This document shows positions 6,124 through 10,081 of a stretch of DNA of 10,081 nt, in pieces. The stretch comes from Clostridia bacterium (GTDB taxonomy: Bacteria; Bacillota_A; Clostridia; Christensenellales; Borkfalkiaceae): assembly GCA_017462425.1 (NCBI GenBank), contig JAFTRD010000183.1, positions 1 through 10,081 on the forward strand, given 5' to 3'. The position numbers were made by a program, and so were the translations under genes. Positions within the stretch are counted from its first letter, which is position 1, and each line of letters opens with the position of its first letter. The notes beneath the pieces were generated by a model. That model was given only the letters and a program-made list of their open reading frames with translations. It did not search any database and was not told the DNA's origin.

Positions 6124-6747
6124 TTATGCCGTAAACAATTTAAGATTGTTAACGGCTTTCGTAAGATACTGCGTATTTTTCACGTTGCCCGTTGCCTGTA
6201 AGTCCGTAAGCGAAGACAAAATATCTTCAGCAAAGATTTTATCCCCCGATAAGATCACCTCGTTGATAAGGTCGGTAACCGCATTGTACTCGTCAAACGT
6301 TTGCGTATTCACGGAGAGAGCCAGAGCCTCTGCCTTGGTTTTATTCTCCGTACGGTAATAGGCTACGCTGACTTGGCCGTAAACGTACTGGATATAAGAT
6401 TCTTTATATTTCCCCGACTCTTGGGTTTCCTTTTGTTTGGCGTATTCCATAAAGCGAGCGTCCTCGATGAAAGCCGTACCGTACTCCACCACGCCTTCCG
6501 TATCGCCCGCCAATACCGAACAGTTGAAGGCAAGTTCTATATGCTCTATATCCCCTTCACCCTCGTCGTATTGCCGGGAGGAATACCACGCGCTCTGTTC
6601 GTACATACCAATATCCAAGGTTAAACGTGCCATTGCCGCCGGAGCGCTGAACGAGAGGAATAAAACGACGGCGAACGCTGCGCCGACGATAGACAACAGC
6701 GTGATAAACATTGCTTTGATTGCAAGCTTTGTAATTTCTCTTGCCAT
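6124..6747 (-). CDS. Single-pass membrane protein of unknown function
   Basis: The 207-residue protein has one N-terminal membrane segment (about 12-33, AMFITLLSIVGAAFAVVLFL). A soluble, probably extracytoplasmic domain rich in helix-forming residues, with a regular helical look (for example YKESYIQYVYGQVSVAYYR and AEALALS), fills the remainder. TPR-like packing is possible, but I see no diagnostic motif. The start is set at MAREITKLAIK (ATG 6745-6747) because GGGAGGAGG lies 5-6 bases upstream. An in-frame ATG 36 bases earlier has no RBS and would put the RBS inside the coding region. It has its own promoter (6793-6821) and a hairpin after its stop, so it seems monocistronic and divergent from the lipoprotein gene at 6870. 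I do not recognise a family. Confidence 0.8.
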   Translation of the reverse strand: MAREITKLAIKAMFITLLSIVGAAFAVVLFLSFSAPAAMARLTLDIGMYEQSAWYSSRQYDEGEGDIEHIELAFNCSVLAGDTEGVVEYGTAFIEDARFMEYAKQKETQESGKYKESYIQYVYGQVSVAYYRTENKTKAEALALSVNTQTFDEYNAVTDLINEVILSGDKIFAEDILSSLTDLQATGNVKNTQYLTKAVNNLKLFTA

Positions 6748-6792
6748 AACGCCTCCTCCCGATTTTTTTTCGTTGATTTTCAATGCGGTTTT

Positions 6793-6821
6793 ATTCTAAC
6801 ATATCCGTAAAAAAAAATCAA
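6793..6821 (-). promoter_or_regulatory. SigA-type promoter of the 207-residue membrane protein gene
   Basis: On the minus strand TTGATT (6816-6821) and TAGAAT (6793-6798) are 17 bases apart, and the spacer carries a T-run. Transcription would start near 6786, leaving a leader of about 40 bases containing the strong GGAGGAGG RBS. Confidence 0.65.
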
Positions 6822-6869
6822 GCGTATCAATCAGGCATTTATGCGATATTCGGGGAATATATTAAAGTT

Positions 6870-7541
6870 ATGAACCGTTTATTTCTATCTCTTGGGTGCG
6901 CTGTTGCCCTGTCTTTTTCTTCTCTTTCTCTGAGCAGCTGTTCTACCGCCGTGGACTATACCGAATACGTTTCGGAATACCGTAGTGAAATTTATCTTGC
7001 CGAGGAGGAAGGATATTCACTCACCGCTTTTTTCAGTGAGCGGGAATACCCCTATTGCGCCGACGGGGTCTGCGCTAAGCTGGAAAATTTAGTAGAGGTG
7101 TATTTAACCGTGCCCGACAACACTAAAAATTACGAACTGTCCTTTACGGCGGCAGACGGAAAAGAGTGCGGCGGAGATATGTCTTACGACAGCGTACACG
7201 CACGCTTTTTCTACTCGCAGTCTATGGATGCTATCTCTTCCCCCGACCTCAAATTCACCGTTACGTTTGAAGAAAACAGCGTAACGCTGGAGGCGAAGAA
7301 CGTAAGGACGGGAACCGAGCTGACCATGCCCGAGATTATAGGCAAATTGGCGGAGCAAAAGCCCACGCTTTTAGAACCGTTGACAAACGGGAAAACCTTT
7401 ATGGGCGAGTTGTACGTGCGGCTGGTTTACAATGAAAAATGCTATTATTTTATAGGCGTTTGTACTAAAGAAGGGCTGAAAAACTGCTTCCTTTTAGATG
7501 CCTGCTCAGGAACGGTAATGGCAGAACGGAACAACGGTTAA
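6870..7541 (+). CDS. Lipoprotein of unknown function
   Basis: The 223-residue product begins MNRLFLSLGC with a hydrophobic signal (about 3-20) and lipobox LSSC, Cys24 being the predicted lipid anchor. The mature protein is acidic at first (VDYTEYVSEYRSEIYLAEEE), then shows alternating beta-strand-like runs (VEVYLTVPDN, LKFTVTFEENSVTLEAK, ELYVRLVYNEKCYYFIGV). It contains several further Cys (in YCADGVCAK, ECGGD, KCYYF, VCTK, NCFLLDACSG) that could form disulfides once exported. The start is chosen by the signal peptide: an in-frame ATG 87 bases earlier would put a polar 29-residue extension before it. The RBS is weak (GGGGAA about 12 bases upstream). The gene is divergent from the 207-residue membrane protein and converges on the sigma module. 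I do not recognise a family. Confidence 0.82.
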   Translation: MNRLFLSLGCAVALSFSSLSLSSCSTAVDYTEYVSEYRSEIYLAEEEGYSLTAFFSEREYPYCADGVCAKLENLVEVYLTVPDNTKNYELSFTAADGKECGGDMSYDSVHARFFYSQSMDAISSPDLKFTVTFEENSVTLEAKNVRTGTELTMPEIIGKLAEQKPTLLEPLTNGKTFMGELYVRLVYNEKCYYFIGVCTKEGLKNCFLLDACSGTVMAERNNG

Positions 7542-7569
7542 CGAACGGGTAAAGCGTTTTTAACAATAA

Positions 7570-7650
7570 AAAAAGACTTACGGTTTTATGATACGCAAGC
7601 CCAAAAAGCGTTGAAAGCTTGGGCACGAGTTCATAAGCGTAAGTCTTTTT
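7570..7650. terminator. Long nested hairpin between convergent genes, probable bidirectional terminator
   Basis: Three stacked helices are visible. AAAAAGACTTACG (7570-7582) pairs perfectly with CGTAAGTCTTTTT (7638-7650), TTATGA (7586-7591) with TCATAA (7631-7636), and GCCCAA (7599-7604) with TTGGGC (7619-7624), closing a 14-base loop. T-runs follow on both strands. It lies 28 bases after the lipoprotein gene, and its right arm contains the TAA of the minus-strand ATPase gene. It is much longer than an ordinary terminator stem. Confidence 0.75.
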
Positions 7651-8026
7651 ATTTTTCTTCTCTTTTATAGACGGTATGAATGACCACCCGAATACCGCCC
7701 GTCGGGGTAAGAAAACGTTTTTCTCCTACTTTGTCCACCAAGTAAAGCCCTCTGCCGTGTTCGGAATCAAGCGCAGGAAGAGAGGTTTTTTCAGGCGGAG
7801 CAAAACGTGCGGGAGAAGATACCTCCACTTCAATCTTTCCGTTTACGATGCCGCCTTTTATAAACGCCGTATCGGCGGAATGCTTTAAGACGTTGCTTGC
7901 CAGCTCGCTTAATACCAGACGGCTGTCGAAAATGCTTTCCTCCGAAATATCTAAGCCCTGTAAAAATTCACAGAAGGAATCTAACGCCGCTCGGAGCATA
8001 TTTAAATTTTTTACTTCAAAATCCAT
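7649..8026 (-). CDS. RsbW/SpoIIAB-like serine kinase-fold anti-sigma ATPase
   Basis: The 125-residue protein has a small GHKL/HATPase_c domain. The N-box reads LVLSELASNVLKHS, keeping Glu41 and the Mg-binding Asn45. A second ATP-lid motif EHGRGLYLVDKVGE is at about 89-102, of the kind seen in RsbW-like proteins. The G1-box Asp is not evident: the expected place reads VEVSSPARF. Members bind a partner sigma factor and phosphorylate a STAS antagonist on Ser. The start is set at MDFEVKNL (ATG 8024-8026) because AGAGGAGAG lies about 5 bases upstream; an earlier in-frame ATG (8042-8044) would contain that RBS. It is the last gene of the sigma module, 19 bases after the sigma stop, whereas RsbW and SpoIIAB are normally encoded before their sigma factor. 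Confidence 0.85.
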   Translation of the reverse strand: MDFEVKNLNMLRAALDSFCEFLQGLDISEESIFDSRLVLSELASNVLKHSADTAFIKGGIVNGKIEVEVSSPARFAPPEKTSLPALDSEHGRGLYLVDKVGEKRFLTPTGGIRVVIHTVYKREEK

Positions 8027-8045
8027 ATTCTCTCCTCTTCGCATT

Positions 8046-8783
8046 CTACGTATTATCGCTTAAAAAAGTACGCAATTTTTGCAGCAGCTTACGCTCCATA
8101 CGGGACACGAACATCTGTGATACGCAGAGCTTTTCCGCCGTTGCCATTTGGGAAAGCCCCTGCACGTAGCGTAAATTTAAAAGTTCTTTTTCCGTATCCG
8201 AAAATCCCGCAACGGCGCTTAAAAGTGCCTCTTTATCCTCCAGGGCGTCAAAGGGATTTTCGTCGTCGGGAATGACGTCGTATAACGAACGTTCTTCCCC
8301 GTCGCTGTTCACAGCGGAATCCAGCGAAACCACAGCGCCGATTTCTAAAGCTCGGAGCACGTCTTCTTCTTCCACACCGAGGCTTTGGGCAATTTCTTTG
8401 GGGGTGGGTTTTTTCCCGGTGCGGCTTAAAAGCTCGTCCCGTGTTTTACGCACGTCGGCGTTTAGCTTTGACAATTTTCTGGGGAGCTTTACCGCTCTAG
8501 ATTTATCACGGAAATAATTTTTAATTTCACCCGTGACGGTGGGCGTGATAAAAGTGGTAAACTGCATACCCATATCGGGATTAAAGCGTTCTACCCCTTT
8601 TACGAGCGCAAGAGCGGCAACCTGATATAAATCGTCGTACTCTACCCCTCGCCCCACGAACTTTTTGGCTAAAATTTCCGCTATGTACATGTAATGCTCG
8701 GCAATTTTATTACGAAGAGAAACCTCGCCCGTTCGTTTATATTCTTGAAAATACTCGTTGATTTGATTGTTTTCCATTATCAC
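8046..8783 (-). CDS. Sigma-70 factor of the SigB/SigF/SigG group
   Basis: The 245-residue protein has regions 2, 3 and 4 but no region 1. Region 2 (about 26-95) includes YDDLYQVAALALVKGVERFN, followed by FTTFITPTVTGEIKNYFRD. Region 3 (about 97-160) includes KKPTPKEIAQSLGV. Region 4 (about 190-240) includes GLSQMATAEKLCVSQMFVSR, whose helix-turn-helix contacts the -35 box. Length and motifs fit SigB/SigF/SigG-type factors, which direct RNA polymerase to stress or sporulation promoters and are held by RsbW/SpoIIAB anti-sigma factors. The listed start is a GTG overlapping the previous stop (GTGA); an ATG two codons on (8775-8777) is equally possible. There is no strong RBS, so translation is probably coupled to the upstream gene. 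Which stress or stage it serves cannot be read from sequence. Confidence 0.93.
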   Translation of the reverse strand: MIMENNQINEYFQEYKRTGEVSLRNKIAEHYMYIAEILAKKFVGRGVEYDDLYQVAALALVKGVERFNPDMGMQFTTFITPTVTGEIKNYFRDKSRAVKLPRKLSKLNADVRKTRDELLSRTGKKPTPKEIAQSLGVEEEDVLRALEIGAVVSLDSAVNSDGEERSLYDVIPDDENPFDALEDKEALLSAVAGFSDTEKELLNLRYVQGLSQMATAEKLCVSQMFVSRMERKLLQKLRTFLSDNT

Positions 8784-9154
8784 ACCGATTTTTTAATCAA
8801 CGTAATACCGTTTACTCTGCCCTCGATTCGCTCGAAGCAAACCTCGTCCACCAACGCACCCAAGAGCGCATAGGAAATTTCATCCTCCAAGCCGTCGGCT
8901 TCCCCTTCACTCGAAGGCGCTTGCGCAGACAATACGGCGGAAAGCCCGTCGTTTAAAAGCTCGAAATGCGCGCGAGCCGAGGTAAAACCGTTGCGCTTGA
9001 AGATGAGCAGACTTTCGGTGACGCATACTTTAAAATCTTCACCGACATCCACGTCCAACCCTGCCGCAGCGGCAAGTCCGCCAACGGTAAGACGTACGGT
9101 GGTCATGAGCGTACCGCTATCCAACGGTAATGAAAATTCGAAAAAGTTTTTCAT
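8780..9154 (-). CDS. Degenerate RsbW-like protein, candidate sigma-binding partner
   Basis: The 124-residue product aligns by eye with anti-sigma B factors. TVRLTVGGLAAAAGLDVDVG matches the conserved helix and following loop, EDFKVCVTES matches the start of the N-box, and ALVDEV (about 100-105) matches the conserved C-terminal helix. The ATP-site residues are missing. The N-box Asn position holds Ile51 (VTESLLIFKRNG), no Asp-x-Gly-x-Gly is visible, and the Gly-rich lid is replaced by EADGLEDEISY. It is therefore unlikely to be a kinase, but could still bind the sigma factor or the STAS protein. The ATG overlaps the STAS stop by 4 bases and the stop overlaps the sigma start, so it occupies the place where rsbW/spoIIAB normally sits. 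The homology call is inference from pattern, not from a search. Confidence 0.7.
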   Translation of the reverse strand: MKNFFEFSLPLDSGTLMTTVRLTVGGLAAAAGLDVDVGEDFKVCVTESLLIFKRNGFTSARAHFELLNDGLSAVLSAQAPSSEGEADGLEDEISYALLGALVDEVCFERIEGRVNGITLIKKSV

Positions 9155-9459
9155 TCGTCTATCTCCATAATTTTATCCAACTCACTGATGGTGAACAGTT
9201 TTTTAATTTTGGGCTGCAGCTCGCTTAAACGCATTTTTTTACCCTCGCCACGAACACGTTTTAAGAGCTTGACGAATGCGCCCAGCGTGGTACTGTCGAT
9301 GAAGGTAAGCTCGTTGCAGTAAAAGTGTACGTCAACGGGATTTTTTGCAAACGCTTCGCTGACGAGATTGAAAAATTCGTCGGCGTTGCTGGAATCGATT
9401 TCTCCGCTGAGCGTGATTGAAAGCTGGTCTATGGTGGCTTTAAGGCTTACTTCTTTCAC
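9151..9459 (-). CDS. STAS-domain anti-sigma factor antagonist (RsbV/SpoIIAA-like)
   Basis: The 102-residue STAS protein carries the signature LTFIDSTTLGAFVKLLKRVR. Ser56 in IDSTTLG is at the position phosphorylated by RsbW/SpoIIAB kinases in RsbV/SpoIIAA. The N-terminal strand pattern (LSITLSGEIDSSNADEF) is also typical. The unphosphorylated form would bind the anti-sigma factor and release sigma. Translation starts at GTG (9457-9459), supported by AAGGAGG about 8 bases upstream. It is the first gene of the four-gene module and its end overlaps the next gene (ATGA), pointing to coupled synthesis. Its promoter is at 9493-9522. Confidence 0.9.
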   Translation of the reverse strand: MKEVSLKATIDQLSITLSGEIDSSNADEFFNLVSEAFAKNPVDVHFYCNELTFIDSTTLGAFVKLLKRVRGEGKKMRLSELQPKIKKLFTISELDKIMEIDE

Positions 9460-9492
9460 AAAAATTCCTCCTTACGGGTTGTTCTTATTTAT

Positions 9493-9522
9493 ATAATACC
9501 ACACTTTTAGGCGTTTTCAAAC
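9493..9522 (-). promoter_or_regulatory. Promoter of the sigma module, SigA-type with overlapping SigB-like motif
   Basis: On the minus strand TTGAAA (9515-9520) and TATTAT (9493-9498) lie 16 bases apart, a good SigA promoter. Offset by a few bases, GTTTGA (9517-9522) and TGGTAT (9496-9501) lie 15 bases apart and resemble the SigB consensus GTTTaa...GGGTAT. Either reading puts the start about 25-30 bases before the GTG of the STAS gene. Confidence 0.6.
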
Positions 9523-9591
9523 AATTTTTTTTAAATAACTATCTATTACGGTTATAATGTGTACTTATATCCTTCCATAATATTTTTTAAG

Positions 9592-9620
9592 TTGACATAA
9601 GAATAAATTTTTGATATGAT
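9592..9620 (+). promoter_or_regulatory. SigA promoter of the citrate synthase gene
   Basis: TTGACA (9592-9597) and TATGAT (9615-9620) are separated by 17 bases, with a perfect -35 and one mismatch in the -10. The start would be near 9627, giving a leader of about 30 bases with AAAGGA (9642-9647) as RBS. The 9523-9591 stretch between this and the sigma-module promoter is AT-rich with no other clear signal. Confidence 0.85.
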
Positions 9621-9657
9621 AAAAAGGAATACGATTGTTACAAAGGATTGAATGAAA

Positions 9658-10081
9658 ATGTTGGAAGCCAAGAACAAAGCGTTTATAGCCAAACTTGCTA
9701 AAACGGCGGAGAAAAACTTAATTGAGCCCGAACTTTATACAAAATACGACGTAAAACGTGGTTTAAGAGATAGAGGCGGCGCAGGCGTGCTGTGCGGACT
9801 TACTGAAGTTTCGGAAGTAAACGGTACTAGAATGATTGACGGTGTGAAAACCGAAATTGACGGGGAACTGTTTTACCGTGGCGTAGACGTGCGGGATCTT
9901 GTGAATAATTGCGTGAAGGAAGACAGGTTCGGCTTTGAAGAAACGGTGTATTTACTCCTGTTCGGTAAGCTGCCTACGGCAAGCGATCTGAAACAGTTTA
10001 CGGAGCTTTTAGCGGAAATGAGAGAATTACCGCAGAGCTTTGTGCGGGATATGATTATGAAAGCGCCCTCTTCGGACGTGA
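9658..10081 (+). CDS. gltA: Citrate synthase, 5' part
   Basis: The first 141 residues of a citrate synthase family protein are present; it runs off the window. The family condenses acetyl-CoA with oxaloacetate to citrate; some relatives use propionyl-CoA (methylcitrate synthase). Visible signatures are KRGLRDRGGAGVLCGLTEVS, then MIDGVKTEIDGELFYRGVDV (the conserved GxLxYRGxxV block), then FEETVYLLLFGKLPTASDL (the conserved xxxxxLLxxGxLP block). The N-terminal extension before the RGLRDR motif is like that of the longer Firmicute forms. The catalytic His and Asp residues lie beyond the window, so activity cannot be checked here. An in-frame ATG at 9652-9654 is an alternative start; AAAGGA is 4 bases from it and 10 from the one chosen. 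Confidence 0.9.
   Translation, partial: MLEAKNKAFIAKLAKTAEKNLIEPELYTKYDVKRGLRDRGGAGVLCGLTEVSEVNGTRMIDGVKTEIDGELFYRGVDVRDLVNNCVKEDRFGFEETVYLLLFGKLPTASDLKQFTELLAEMRELPQSFVRDMIMKAPSSDV

Noticed and set aside
7570..7650. Inverted-repeat transposable element
   Set aside because: There are no clear target-site duplications beyond A/T runs, no second copy in the window, and its place between convergent genes is explained by termination.
7649..9459. spoIIA sporulation operon (spoIIAA-spoIIAB-sigF)
   Set aside because: The gene between the STAS and sigma genes lacks the conserved SpoIIAB ATP site, and an extra ATPase gene follows sigma. A SigB-like module fits better, though a sporulation role is not excluded.

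Overview
The window looks like chromosomal DNA of an anaerobic, low-to-moderate-GC Firmicute of the Clostridia type. The signs are AGGAGG-type ribosome binding sites, TTGACA/TATAAT-type promoters with 17-base spacers, a flavodiiron (FprA) protein, a SigB/SigF-family sigma module and a YihY/BrkB membrane protein. I see no tRNA, rRNA, CRISPR array, transposase or phage gene, and I cannot name the species.

Layout. (1) 1-842, plus strand: the 3' part of a branched-chain amino acid aminotransferase, followed by a strong terminator. (2) 928-3347, minus strand: a three-gene operon read right to left, encoding a 460-residue membrane protein of unknown function, a membrane-anchored XRE regulator and a small lipoprotein. 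It has a clear promoter at 3384-3412 with a dyad in the spacer. (3) 3429-4265, minus: a YihY/BrkB membrane protein. (4) 4333-4779, minus: an unusual Asn/Trp/Cys-rich protein built partly from tripeptide repeats, with its own promoter candidate, RBS and terminator. (5) 4878-6023, minus: the FprA-type flavodiiron protein, separated by a hairpin from (6) 6124-6747, minus, a single-pass protein of unknown function. (7) 6870-7541, plus: a lipoprotein divergent from the previous gene. (8) 7570-7650: a long nested hairpin between convergent genes. (9) 7649-9459, minus: a tightly packed four-gene sigma-factor module. (10) 9658 to the end, plus: the start of a citrate synthase gene behind a near-perfect promoter.

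How the genes work together. The sigma module is the clearest system. A STAS anti-anti-sigma protein with a phosphorylatable Ser is followed by an RsbW-like protein that has lost the ATP-binding signature, then the sigma factor, then a second histidine-kinase-fold ATPase that keeps the N-box Asn. This suggests that sigma binding and kinase activity may be split between two proteins. The 928-3347 operon may be an envelope-linked regulatory unit, with the XRE protein as a candidate regulator of its own promoter. The metabolic genes at the two edges (aminotransferase, citrate synthase) continue outside the window.
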